From Bactericera cockerelli (Eukaryota; Arthropoda; Insecta; Hemiptera; Triozidae): 64,000 bases of DNA. Numbering within the stretch: the first letter of the stretch is position 1; each line of letters opens with the position of its first letter. Below the pieces are notes generated by a model. The model saw nothing but the letters and a program-made list of their open reading frames with translations. It was not told the DNA's origin and searched no databases. Of the stretch, positions 10,009-21,640 are shown in pieces. Made by a program: the position numbers and the translations under genes. Where the stretch lies: positions 9,010,771 through 9,074,770 of the forward strand of contig CM044958.1 in the NCBI GenBank assembly GCA_024516035.1, read 5' to 3'.

Positions 10009-12030
10009 CCGGTAGAAGATAACCGGTTCATTTACTAACGAGCATCAGAGCTCTTTGTACAATGTAACAATATTTATAACAAAAATCAATCAATATACAC
10101 AAAAAACGCAACACATACATACATAGTAATCGAAACACTATGCATCGGATTGACCCTAGTATTGAAGATAAATGCAGCCAATGCATGGGTATGGAGCAAA
10201 CCCAAGGAAAATGCGGCTTTTCTAGTACTGATTGACCTGAAAGGATGGAGAAGAGAACTGAACTACCCAAGTTGCTACAACAACAACAACTTATACAAGT
10301 AACTACTCACTTTTTCGCACGAGGTTAACGAGGTATCAGTGGCCCGGAATCACAGATTAGCCAGTGCGTGCAAGCCTTGTGAGTTATACGTTATACCCCT
10401 TGGCTGTGGTGACTACTATGTAATGCACATAAGTACTATTGATGACATTTCGGATAAAACAGGGATTAGTCAGTGCGTAATATTTAGATAAAGAAAATTC
10501 GCTGTAGAGTGTGTACGTGTACAACTGTACATAGGACAAATACCTAAGTTCGTTAACAATTTTTTGTTGCAATTAACACTTTTGCGTATCTATCTAGCAC
10601 CTAAAATGCTTCCTTATAGACAGGTGTAATACCACCAGTGCCAGTTTCCCTGAAGAGACTTCTTAATGATGGTGTTCTCTAATGAAGATTTTTAATTACA
10701 AGCGAAAGGCATATGTATCAGTAAACTCTGATATACTGCAATTTAATCCCCCGGAGTTGTGCTGTCTTCACCTACCACTCCTCAACGCAATCCCCTGGAG
10801 CTGTATTGCTGTTTACTCGACTTCTCTTTTTCTATTTCCTCCTCCACCTCTTCCTTTGCTGATGCATAAAATGGGTGAGAAGCAGTGTTGTCAAGCGGAA
10901 CATTTCCCATCTTCATAGATTATCAACAGCTTTATTAAGAACGTTTTCAGAAATGTGCATGGCAAAAGTATTGATCGTGAATTCTTAGGCAAATACGTGT
11001 TTTTTGCTGGAGATTTTCAATTAAAGTAGAAATATGTACGTGTCAGCTCTTACGACACAGCTGACTCGGACTTGTTTAGGTTACTACATAATAGATACTA
11101 CAATAGTTCCCTGTCAAAGTTTTTACTGTCAACATCAACACTTAAAAGCAGAACCAAAATTCTGATTAAAGCAATGCCTGACAAAAATTTTGGCGTAAAC
11201 TATAGGAGATGTCTTTTCTTGTTCATGTTCATTGCACAAACTAGTAGGGATTTCAGTCAATGGTTTATATTTGTGCAATTAGGAATATGGAATAGAGGCT
11301 TGTGAGAATGTTCATGTACATCTAATACAACTTCTCACTTTTCTGTTTATACTGATACTGATATACTGATGTCTTAGTCTATGATTAGGGACCCTAATGT
11401 CGGTTTTTTTTTCAATAAGATATGAGCTGCGTGATGCTCCATTGCAGATTTTTTGTAAAAGTTTCATCTGCTCAGAGACTCTCCTCTGTGTCAGAGTGTC
11501 ACTAAAACTTTTATTGCAGCTGACTTTGAGTTTTAAGGTTAGGTTATTAAATAATTCTACTATCGCTCACGTAGAGGAAAATTCAATAATCTTGCAACGC
11601 TGTGAAGGAAAAACACACAAGGAAATGGGTTGAAATGAAATTGGATGCGATATATGGAAATGTGCCCCCGGCCGATGCAACTCTGGGATTTTAATACGCG
11701 GATGCCTCTTCAATTACATTTCAAATCTACCACAACTATGGCACGCATACGGGGTGGTTCACTTCAAAAAAAAGTGAGTACTAATAAACATCATCATCAT
11801 ACGGTGGCGTCATCATGAACGATGGTAGCTAAGGAGTGGAGGAATGACTCAGTACTTCTACAACTGTCTTTACAAGGAGGCTTATAATTGACAAGGGCCC
11901 CCAGAACCAAGCCAATGCTGTAAAACTAATAATAATAAACAACGAATAATAAACTGGTGAAAACATCACACAACGTTCCTTGTCCCTCGAAAAGAAGTCT
12001 AACTCCGCCAGTGGTGACTACGCCAGCCAA
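10009..12030. other. Intergenic stretch, no gene seen
   Basis: This is AT-rich sequence with short unsupported open frames. An (AAC)n run near 10275 and one shared repeat at 11790-11935 are the only structures I recognise. Confidence 0.5.
11790..11940 (+). repeat. Interspersed repeat shared with 27895-27985
   Basis: GGTGGCGTCATCATGAACGA, TAGCTAAGGAGTGGAGGAATG and CTTTACAAGGAGGCT reappear in reverse complement near 27895-27985, inside a family D SINE. It ends in (AAT)n. The class is unknown; it is probably a SINE body. Confidence 0.6.
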
Positions 12031-12268
12031 CCTGGCGTAACGGTTATGACTACTGCCCGTAGTTCAGAGATCCTGAGTTCGATTCCCGGTTGGAGCAGAC
12101 TTTTCGCATAGAAAATTCTGTTCCCTCTGAACATGTGAGGCTGGCAATTCCGGCCCTACCGAGGCTGGGTGAGGTTAACGTGGGTAGCTGGTACGATTCC
12201 CAGCGAATGGAGAGTAGAACCCCCGTCCTGTCTACCTCAAGTCAGGACGTAAAAACCAAATAGAATCA
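12031..12268 (+). repeat. SINE family A, plus-strand copy
   Basis: It starts with the tRNA-like head CTGGCGTAACGG, followed by the B box GAGTTCGATTCCCGG, the core GAGGCTGGGTGAGGTTAACG, and an end at AAACCAAATAGAATCA. It lacks the distal 90-bp module seen in the copies at 46884 and 1931/7511. Confidence 0.88.
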
Positions 12269-12371
12269 ATGGACATGAAAGGAGCCTAGATATTGGACCT
12301 GGGCGCCCATATAATGCTCTCACCACCGTGATTCAGGTATCAATACCTATCTCACGGACACGGAATTACTA

Positions 12372-14340
12372 CACGCTAAAAAAAGTTTTTTCAAATTTGA
12401 TTCATAAAGTTTTTTTATGCTGAATCTGCAGGGTTTATGAAGAATTTTCCGTTTTTTTTTCAAATTTCTTCATAAACCATGCAAATGTCAACGTTTTCAT
12501 AAAATTGTGGTTAGCATAAATATCGATCATGCAGATTGATTCATAAAATATGCAGAATTTTATCCGTGACGTCATCAATAAGGATTTTTGTGCAGAATTC
12601 TGCCTGATTGTTTTTTTGAAGGGTCTTTTGTTTTCATAAATGATGCTAACTATCAAAAAACAGTTATGAAAACCAAAAAAGTGTGTTTTCATAAAGTTCA
12701 AGATGGACAATATCATGAAAACTTTTATTTAATAAGGTTTGATTTTCATAAGTTATGCTAACCTATTGAAGAAGAAAAAGAAGAAGATGCTACCCTATTG
12801 AAGAAGAAGAGTATATGTTACCTATATAAATACCTATAGGATATAATAGCGCCAGTTAAATCCAAAAACCACAAAAATACGTTCAATTTTCTCACCAACA
12901 TGACCATCTAATATATTATATTTATAGATATTCTTGGAATATGGTATGGAATATCGGACAAGAAGAAAACATTCTTCTTTTACTCTGTCTTTTGCCGCTC
13001 AAATATGCAGAGTCGACGTTCATTGGTAGTACCTACCTATAATATATTAGATAATATAATTCTTGGAATTTGATCATGACGTGGTGAAACCTTGAATGTA
13101 TATTTGTGGTTTGAGGATTTACCTGAAGCGCTTGATAAATTATAAAAATAACTTGATTTTTTTAGAAAGACATTAGGCCGAGTCAATACCTGCGTTGAGT
13201 TGAAAGGTAGCGGTTATATAAGTAATACAACCGCTACTTTGTGTGTGTTCAAAGGTTATAAAATCATAAAAATATTGAAAACAGTAGAAATTAAAAGAAT
13301 ACCATAGGGCCTGTTTTGTGGGTTTTAAGAAATATATTAGGTATCTATACCTATTAATAGGTATTCACATCATATTAATATAGTTATTTGGGTCAGTTGT
13401 TGATGACATTCAACCCCATGCAATGGGTCTGTTGTAAGTTGTTGTTCAGCAGAAACCAGCTTTTTTTTAAGATTTGTCTACCCTGGAACCGCGTTACCAT
13501 TACTTCGGGGTAGGAAATCTTACAACCATGCCATTCCTACAGCGAAAATTTTCTGCTAGAAAAGTCCGCCACGGCCAGGATTCGAACCTGCAACCTTCGG
13601 ATCGAAAGACAATGGACTTAACCTCTCGACCACGGAGGTCGGCATCATAAACCAGCTTCCAGCTACTCACATATTATAACTTTCATGCAGTGAATTCTTA
13701 AAGGCTGCATGACATCAAAGAAGCCGCGCTAAACGTTTAGGCAGTAGGATGTATAGATTATTGGCAACATGAGCTATAAGCATAGATTATGTTTAATTCG
13801 CAGAAAAAACGTTGTCTTGCTAAGTCTGTACAACTTTCATGCAGTCTTTTTAAAGGCTGAATAACATTATGAAAAAGAAAAACGTTTATGCAGTAAAATG
13901 TATAGACTACGCAAAAGATTCATATAGTGACAATGGCAACATAATCTATTAGCATAGATTATGTTTAATTAGCGTAAAAAACGTAGTCATGCTAAGTCTG
14001 CACAACTTTCATGCAGTCTCTTCAAAGGCTGCATAACATTTATGAAAACGGAAAACATTTATGCAGACAGATGTATAAGTTATGCGAACGATTCATAAGA
14101 GGAAATGGCAACATGAACTTTTATGTTTAATTAGCATGAAAAGCTCAGTCATGCTAAGTCTGTATAACTTTCATGCGGTCTTCTCAATATCATGAAAATG
14201 GAAAACTATTATGAAGAAAGATGTACAATTTTTGAAGAATTCGCATATTTGTCTCTAGATCTCATGAAAGGTTATGCAGAAGATTCATAACATGTTTTTA
14301 ATCATGCAGAAATTGCCTGACTGTTTTTCAGTTTGCATGA
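12372..14340. repeat. Left subterminal repeat region of the CACTA-like element
   Basis: Dozens of short motifs occur here: TTCATAAA, ATGCAGAA, GCATGAA. About four diverged units of roughly 100-130 bp run from 13680 to 14200, each with AACTTTCATGCAGTCT, AAGGCTGCATAACAT and GTTTAATTAGCAT. TGACGTCA lies at 12567-12574, mirrored by two copies at the right end. GCAGAATTCTGCCTGATTG near 12592 is mirrored near 21790. In CACTA elements such motifs are transposase-binding sites; here that role is inferred. Confidence 0.75.
13461..13641 (-). repeat. SINE family B inside the CACTA-like element
   Basis: The minus strand has a tRNA-like head (CCGTGGTCGAGAGGTTAAG, B box GGTTCGAATCCTGG). The body matches the copies at 28421 and 56870 (ACCATGCCATTCC, GGAACCGCGT). 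It ends in an A-tail, seen as a T-run at 13461-13468. Confidence 0.85.
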
Positions 14341-15282
14341 ACTTCATGAAAGCGGATGCCTCGATTCCTTACGACAAAACAATGAAATCTCTAGTCATTA
14401 GTGTGCAGACTCTTCTCCTTCTCTCAATCTTTAACGATCGTACGTTTGTTCAATTTTTTTAGCTCTTTAAAACAATTAATTATTGATAAATTTTCAAAAG
14501 TTGTGTTAAAAAGTGAAAAAAAATGAAGAACGAACAACGAACTACCTGTTATCACCTGTTTATTTTCAAGTCATCGTCATACAGATACTTGAAAATAGGT
14601 ACCTAGTTCTCGTGCGAGAGATGGGGGGGATAGAGTTTGCACCTAATCAAAGCCGGTTTCTACAAAATCGCGGCCGGCCGGTAATTGTAAATAACCTTTT
14701 TTTTTATTAAAGTGGGTAGGTATAAATAGTTCTTGTGGTAATATATAAATTCATTTCCAACTCCAACAGTACTCCCTAAGATACCAATCAACCTCCCTGC
14801 TCGTCCGTAATAATAAATTTGCATAATAATAAATAATATACCTTTCTCTTGAGTGTGTTTTCTCGTTCAAAGTGTTTTTGATCTAAGTGGTAAATAAAAT
14901 CAAATCAATTCTTTTTTTAATAATACCTACCGGTGAATAAATAATAACAGTTTCAACACTTGGTTACATTAACAATTTCAAAGTTCCTGTATAAGTTAGT
15001 TTCAAAGTTCCGGTCGGTAATGTAGGTTTTAAAAAAATGTAAAACCTTGTAAATAATAATACCTAGTATAATAATTTTAACATAGTGAAGGGTGAAGTTT
15101 TTACTAATGAATAAGAGTGAACATTCATATAAGTTTTAACATAACTTGAAATTACTAGTATAGTTTAACTTTAGAAACATGTTGAATTTAATTTAAATAG
15201 ACATAAATTTCAATTTCTATTTATCCCTGTACGTACCTACTTTTGTAAACAACTATTCATCTCTGCATAACCTTCTGAGACC

Positions 15283-18200
15283 ATGGAGTCATTAGTAACA
15301 ACTGGCGATCTTCTTCGACAATGGGACCTAGCAGAATACGTAGAATTGTTTGAAAGTAAGTAGAAAATTCATACTTCAATTTATTACTGGTGATGTTTAA
15401 CCTAAAACCAACCAAAGCATACTGTGAGAACAAATAAACTAATCGCCATTTTCTTTTACTATCAATAATAAAATATTAAATTTGACAAACTAAAAATAAT
15501 GGTTAAAAAAAGTTGTTATTCAATGGTACAAAAGGCTAGCAGTCTTAGGGATTGAGAAATTGCACTATTGCCAATTTGAAATCTTGAAGATTGCCATTTG
15601 TTTCAGTCATGAAGAACATTAAGAGACTTATTAGCCTCAAAAGTTAGTAGTGTTTCTATCTTTTATTAATTAGTTTCATCTTTCTATGTTTCAGGACACA
15701 AAATAACTCCGCAACTCCTTCGAGTGATGAAAGAAAATCAGTGTTACAGGTTGATAGACTGCATGGGTGACGTCATGACATTAATGCAAAAACGAGATCA
15801 ATGGGTGCAGGTAAGATCGACTTTCAATACAGATGGTTTTAAAATGAGATTTCCCTTGATACCGAGTGTGTGTGGGTGGGGAGGGGGTTAGAACCTTGAT
15901 ATAACGTACCTCGATACAGCGTAAACCTTGATATAACGTTGAAATCTTACTTTCCCTTCCTCACAGAATAGGAAAACTCTATACAATGTAAAAGAAAACA
16001 AAAGGTGAACTTACCTCTAAACAACGTAATTTTCTGGACCTCTATACAACGTAATATTTTAAGTTTAGGAAGTCGAGTTTTCACATGCGCTGACTCCTGA
16101 CATGACTGATAATGCTTTTACTATACTTGAAAAATAGGCCATATCCCTTGAATTACGGTATGTCGAGGTTCTACTGTACCTTCATTACTCACGAGTCCTT
16201 TCTACATGTGTGTGTACTCATGTGTGCGTGTGGGTTTTATTGCTTAAGCAAGTTGATGATGGCCGCCAGTTTTTGATTCAATTCGTCTTTTTCCCAGAAT
16301 ACGGAGAACACGCAGAACACGGCGGTCACAGATAACGTACACTATCAGACAGCAGCAACGTTATCTTCTGACGCTACACCAGCAGCAACGTTTTTCTCCA
16401 ATGTGCAGTTATCTGCTGACACGGACAACTGGAATGCAAACGTCCTCACATCTACGCCATCTTCGTCATGGACCGAGTCCCAATCCTCGCAATTTACTAA
16501 TTGGACATGTTCCACTAATTCAAATACCAGTAATGTGTTCTTAGATTCCCCCTCTTTCAATGACTCTCTCAGTGGGTCACTTGTGCAAAGTCCTCCAGTA
16601 ATGCAAAACACAAGTACTCCAAGCCAGGAGTACTTGGTAATTGATTCAAATTTTGTAAGAGCATCTTTAGAACATAGCCCTTCTATGAAAGCTTATCTTA
16701 TTAAAAGCAAATTGGAATCCAGCCACGAAAGACGTAATGTTGCCCGTACAGTAATAGAGAGAATTTTGTCTCCATGTCCCGAAAGACATATATCTAGTGT
16801 TGAATATACATTGTTGGCCACCCAAATTTGCTCTTTATTCCTAGAAGAAGCCAAAGCTTCTTGGTATTCTCCCTATAAACCTCCAACCGACGTGTCCCCA
16901 AAAATTGTCGCCAGTGGACTTCTTTACGAAGCGGGCAGACGGTTGAGACAAAAAACATTAAAAAATCAAGGGAATGAAGTAGTAAATAAAAGAAGGAGAA
17001 GGAGCTCGGTCCAAATGACATCTGATGAAGATTCTGCTGCCCATGGAGTCACCAAGGATGTCTTCTCTGAAGTTGGTAAGTCATAGAATAGAATATACTT
17101 TTTTTTTTTAGGTAGGATTCAACGTCGCTTTCAACTGCTAAGGTCATATCACAACGGGGGTTTTACCCTCCATGCGCTAGGTTTACCAATTCTAGCTACT
17201 CACGTTAACCTCACCCAGCCTGAGTGGGGCCGGGACTAGCCAGCATCACATGGGTGATACCTGGATGGTAACCCATCCAATTACCATCTATGCGCGACGT
17301 TTCTTAACTTGAATATAAAATAGTTCAGAATTGAAAAATAATGGGGGTCTATTTCGATACTTTTTTGATATCTATAACTTTTTCGTTACGTTTTTAATGA
17401 AGGAAGAAGGAAAGTCTCAATTTTTCCATCACTTTCTCTTTTTTATCTCTTGCTAATTTTCTTCTATTTCTGCTTTCAGAATCACCTTGCAGTGGATATT
17501 TGACGTGGTTGCAAGGAGTGACTGGGCAAGAAGATTTGGAAACAATCACAAAGAGATGGCAGGATACGTCTGCTGTACGGATGGCCTGCTTGTCGGAGGG
17601 AAAACCCAAGTACACATCAATCCTGGAGTACTTTCAGACATTCCCGGTCTTGAAATCCTCCTTGGGAGCCAGACTGTTTGAAATAGACTTTGAGCATCTC
17701 TATCCAGACAAGGCAGACAGCCTCTTCAAGGCAATGCTTGAATTGCGACCAACCATACTCCATGTAGCGGTGAATACAATGGCGTCCCTGCGAGACAAAG
17801 AAGCATGTTCCATCCTTAGGAATACTTTTGATGCAATCACGCCCGACAGTAATGTGGACGCGATGAATGCACAGTGTCTTCTTTTTCTTCCATTTATAAC
17901 CGACACTCCCAGCCAGAAGACAGTGAGGAAAGAATCTTGGAAGCCATCACGAACAGAAGTACGGAATGGATTCATCTTACAGGTACTTTCCTCATCAAAT
18001 TTAATTAGTGAAAGGCTAAAAAAAACAGAGTTTGCACTTCAGAAGAAGAGACCCATACTACCTTATGTTTTGTATGTGGGGAACTTCACAAATCCTGAAT
18101 CCATATATGTAATAGTTGATGACATTATGTTTGAAAGACAAACCATATTGGATGCAGTACATTTGTGTTTTCAAATATTCTTTGTGTGTCACACTCATTA

Positions 18201-18330
18201 CCCAGAAGAGAGCAATCACATTTGGCTTGCTCTCCAGAGAGGAGTCTATCAAATTAAAACAGAACATGATAGACTTCATTCCCCATGTAAAACTCTTTTA
18301 ACAAATTTAGGTCTTCAGGCACATATCTAG
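15283..18330 (+). CDS. SAM-domain accessory protein of the CACTA-like element
   Basis: There are four exons, 15283-15355, 15695-15810, 16298-17075 and 17480-18330, with GT-AG introns in phases 1, 0 and 1. The frame is open across all joins, giving about 605 residues. Residues 8-63 look like a SAM domain (LLRQWDLAEYVELFE...KENQCYRLIDCMGDVMTLMQKRDQWVQ). A Ser/Thr-rich linker follows. Near residue 210 comes a segment seen in transposon-linked SAM proteins (LEEAKASWYSPY, EAGRRLRQK). The C-terminus has PYVLYVGNF and IYVIVDD and a conserved LCFQIFFVCHTHYPEESNHIW block. SAM domains mediate protein-protein contacts, so it may assist the transposase encoded 62 bp downstream on the same strand. A 5S-type SINE sits in intron 3 and a pogo-like MITE in intron 2. 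The function is inferred from position only. The frame is intact. Confidence 0.8.
15886..16180. mobile_element. Pogo/Tigger-like MITE in intron 2 of the SAM gene
   Basis: The right end reads TCGAGGTTCTACTGTA, the reverse complement of the CAGTAGAACCTCGA terminus typical of Tigger/pogo elements. The left end TTAGAACCTTGATATAACG is a decayed match. Inside, CTCTATACAACGTA and TTGATATAACGT recur several times. There is no ORF. The left limit is approximate. Confidence 0.6.
17098..17310 (-). repeat. 5S rRNA-derived SINE (family I), head truncated
   Basis: The target duplication GAATATA lies at 17091-17097 and 17311-17317. Read on the minus strand it begins inside 5S rRNA (AAGTTAAGAAACGTCG, then TTGGATGGGTTACCATCC, the internal promoter region). 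It joins TGATGCTGG, the SINE core (CAGGCTGGGTGAGG with changes) and the tail TTGAAAGCGACGTTGAATCC plus an A-run. The longer copy at 52523 confirms the structure. Confidence 0.85.
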
Positions 18331-18392
18331 GGAGTAGATTTGCAGGGATGAATAGAAATTGAAATTTAAGGTTCCTTTATTGTTTTTAAAAA

Positions 18393-20836
18393 ATGTTCAT
18401 TTGTTATGATTGTAAGAAAGAGTTTGATAATGTGCCTAAACTGATAGACCACATTAAACAATCTTGTATTGCACGTAAACGAAATGTAATAGCACAATAT
18501 ACGTGTGGCCAAGAATTTTGCTTTAGGCATTTTTCCTCATCAAATTCGTTACGTCGCCATTTATTAAGTCAGCATGTTCATCATTTCTTAGATGAAAGTT
18601 CGATGGTACCAGAGGCTAGATATTTAGATTCTGTTAGTCTTGATCCTGGAACCACTATAAGCCTTGCTGTAAACGCAGAATTGACACTAATTCTGAGTGA
18701 AACAAAAAAAAAAATTCAAGAGGGTATACTTCGTTTTGTGTCATCTTTGTACACAAATCCTGGTATACCTCGCTCATCTATTCAGAATTTTATGTCTGAC
18801 TTTGAACAATTCATGCTGATTTATAATGGGAGTATTTTACAAGGAGTTAACTTTTTGGTACATCATAATATTTCACATTTAAGAATTGCCGAGAGTGTCA
18901 AAGATTTTCTGAGATTAGGTACTAGTGAAGTAACTAATTTCAATTCAGACTATAAAAGACTCCAAGCCTTTGAAAAACGTGGTACTTTCATACCTTCTCA
19001 AGAAATTACAATAGGTTCACGCCTAGAACTTGTCAAGGGAAAAATGTGTCAAGTACCTTGTACAATGCAAATCATACCGATAGATTTAGTGTTGAAAAAT
19101 TTCTTATCCATTGATTATATTTTTGAAGATATTTCTGAGTATTTAAATAGCCTGAATGAATGCCCGTCCACCTTGTTGAAAAATATTGTCCATGGCTCGA
19201 CATGGAAATCCCAAAATTTCAAAAATTCGAATAATGAATTACATTTACCGCTAACACTGTACTTTGACGAGTACGAGCCGAACAATGCGCTCTCAAGTCA
19301 TGCAGGTGTGCAAAAGTTAGCTGGAGTTTATGTAGGCTTACCTTTCCTGCCTCCTAAGTGGAGTTCGAAGTTGATTAATATTCTCATATTGGGAGTTTTT
19401 CATGCACATGATCGCCGTGCGTTTGGCAATAAGGCAGTTTTTCAAAAATCATTGACACTCTTAATAGCTTAAGTATTTTAGGGGTTAAGTTAAAAAATAG
19501 TCACTTTGATGGTATCGTAAAATTCCATGTGGTTTGCTTAACAGGTGACAATCTGGGTTTGAATGGAATTTTGGGGTTTGTAGAAAGTTTTGTTGCAAAT
19601 TATTGTTGTCGCATTTGCTCTGCGGACAGAGCTCGACTAGGTACTATGGTTGTAGAAGATAAATCATTATTGCGAAACATGGAATCTTACGATATGCATT
19701 TAGAGCAGGATGACACATCGTTGACAGGTTTAAAAGAAAAGTGTGTTTTCTTAGACCTAAAACATTTTAATTTATTTGAAAATGTGGCAGTTGATATTTT
19801 ACATGACTATCTTGAGGGCTGTTGTAAATATGTTATGTCCTTTGTTGTAAATTACATTGTTAAAACGGTAAAAGCTGTGTCTACGTCCGTTTTAAAGGGT
19901 ATTGTCTTTTCCTTTGATTACGGCCCTGATAAAATAAACAAACCCGTCAATATAATTCATGATGATGACACATCAAAAATTAAATTGAAATGTACGGGCT
20001 CAGAAATGATGGTTTTTGTAAGATATTTCGCTTTACTAGTGGGTGAATACATATCTGAAGAGGATAAAGTCTGGGAACTGTACCGTCAGTTACGTGAAGT
20101 ATTGGACCGAATTATGACTGAGAAAGTAACTCCTGCTGATGTTGTACAGCTAAAAGACTCTGTTGAGTACTTCTTAGAACTATACAGAGAAGTAACTAAT
20201 GATACTCTGAAACCAAAATTTCATTTTCTTCTCCATTATCCCGCCATGTTTTTAAAATTTGGTCCACTGGCAAGGGTTTCGACGATGCGATTTGAGGCAA
20301 AGCATAGAGTGTCAAAAATAGCAGCCCGAGCAGCTTGTAGTCGGATTAATATTTGTAAAACTGTAGCCGTGAGGCATCAGTTAACAATGCACGGGTTCTT
20401 CCTAAACATCTGTAAGCCTGCTGGTCTAGATTGTGGAAAAGCCACATTAATAGACTTGGGAAAATTTGAAAGCCTAAAAAAAGTGTTCCCCGACATTTAT
20501 CCCTCTGATATTTATTCTGTTAAATGGGTCGTGAGCGATTGTGAAAAAATCAATGAGAAAAGTATTTTGATAGCTGACCTCTTGTTTTCTGACATAGAGC
20601 CACAGCTTGTTCAGGTAGAGGATATTTACATCAACAAAGCCAATAGTGCCGTTCTTTTATCTTGTTCTCAGCTTACAAATCTAGGCTTCGATTTTCATTA
20701 TGTAGCGTATCAGGTTAAACATTCAATTGAAAAAGTGTACCTGACACTTGATGAGGTTTTCTCAAAAAAACCCAACACATTATCCGTTTTATCTAATGGC
20801 TCAATGTATGTAACACTTCGCACTAAAATAACTTAA
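18393..20836 (+). pseudogene. CACTA-like transposase with two zinc fingers, one frameshift
   Basis: Two open frames make one gene. The first (18393-19472) has two C2H2 fingers (CYDCKKEFDNVPKLIDHIKQ and CGQEFCFRHFSSSNSLRRHL). The second (open from about 19440, to 20836) has the tnp2-like transposase features: GDNLGLNGILGF, YCCRICSADR, AVDILHDYLEGC and KFHFLLHYPAMFLKFGPLAR followed by TMRFEAKH. The frames overlap at a T-run near 19438-19442, where a single-base loss explains the shift. Reading continues sensibly upstream of the second frame's first ATG (19529), so that ATG is not a real start. Total length is about 810 residues, normal for such proteins. The shift may be a real mutation, a homopolymer sequencing error, or, less likely, programmed -1 frameshifting. 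The gene appears intronless and ends with TAA inside the element. Confidence 0.8.
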
Positions 20837-20849
20837 TTACATCTTAAAC

Positions 20850-20945
20850 TTGTAATCATTTGTAACTTGTAATCATTTGTTATTCTACATAAGTAACTTG
20901 TAATCATTTGTTATTCTACATAAATTTGTTGTTCTACATACTTAT
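20850..20945 (+). repeat. Short tandem repeat after the transposase stop
   Basis: The motif AACTTGTAATCATTTGT occurs three times, with TTATTCTACATAA between copies. It sits just after the transposase stop codon, probably in the 3' UTR. Confidence 0.7.
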
Positions 20946-21079
20946 ATACCTATATTATAAGCTCGCTCAATAAATCTTACTCTCTTCATTTTGTTTAATC
21001 AAAATTATTATCTGTTATTATTCTTCTTCTTTTAAAGTCAACAGAATACAGGTTCAGAGGTTTCGTGAGGTATGCAGAA

Positions 21080-21640
21080 ATATGCATGAATAGTAAGAAA
21101 TATTCATGCTTAATAAGCATGAATAGTAAGAAGTATTCATGCTTAATAAGCATGAATAGTAAGAAATATTCATGCTTAATAAGCATGAATAGGAAGAAAC
21201 ACTCATGCTAAATAAGCATGAATAGGAAGAAACACTCATGCTAAATAAGCATGAATAGGAAGAAACACTCATGCTAAATAAGCATGAATAGGAAAACACA
21301 TTCATGCTAAATATGCATGAACCTAAAAACCGTTCATGCCAATTATGTATAAAGGGGATGCATAAAATATGCAGAAATATGCATAAACGAAAATGCACCA
21401 TGCTAATTATGCATGATAGGGATGCATAAAATATGCAGAAATATGCATAAACGAAAATGCACCATGCTAATTATGCATGATAGGGATGCATAAAATATGC
21501 AGAAATATGCATAACGAAAATGCACCACGCTAATTATGCATGATAGGGATGCATAAAATATGCAGAAATATGCATAAACGAAAATGCACCACGCTAATTA
21601 TGTATGAATGGGATGCATAAAATATGCAGAAGTTTCATAC
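21080..21640. repeat. Right subterminal tandem arrays of the CACTA-like element
   Basis: There are two arrays. The first (about 21085-21340) has some eight units of about 33 bp with the palindrome CATGCTTAATAAGCATG and a variable GAATAGKAAGAAA spacer. The second (about 21350-21625) has four to five units of about 62 bp with ATGCATAAAATATGCAGAAA and CATGCTAATTATGCATGA. The stop-free frames across the arrays, on the minus strand at 21054-21401, are a product of the repetition. Confidence 0.85.

Noticed and set aside
12435..12716. Minus-strand 93-residue frame in the left end of the CACTA-like element
   Set aside because: It consists of TTCATAAA/ATGCAGAA terminal repeats read as protein.
19529..20836. 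Separate gene starting at the ATG at 19529
   Set aside because: The frame is open and protein-like for about 30 codons upstream, which join smoothly to the preceding frame at the T-run; it is the second part of one transposase gene.
21054..21401. Minus-strand open frame encoding a repetitive Ser/Cys/Tyr peptide
   Set aside because: It is the CACTA-like subterminal tandem array; the peptide periodicity mirrors the 33-bp DNA repeat.
21087..21640. CRISPR-like array of palindromic repeats
   Set aside because: This is a eukaryotic genome, the spacers are not unique, there are no cas genes, and the arrays lie at the end of a transposon.
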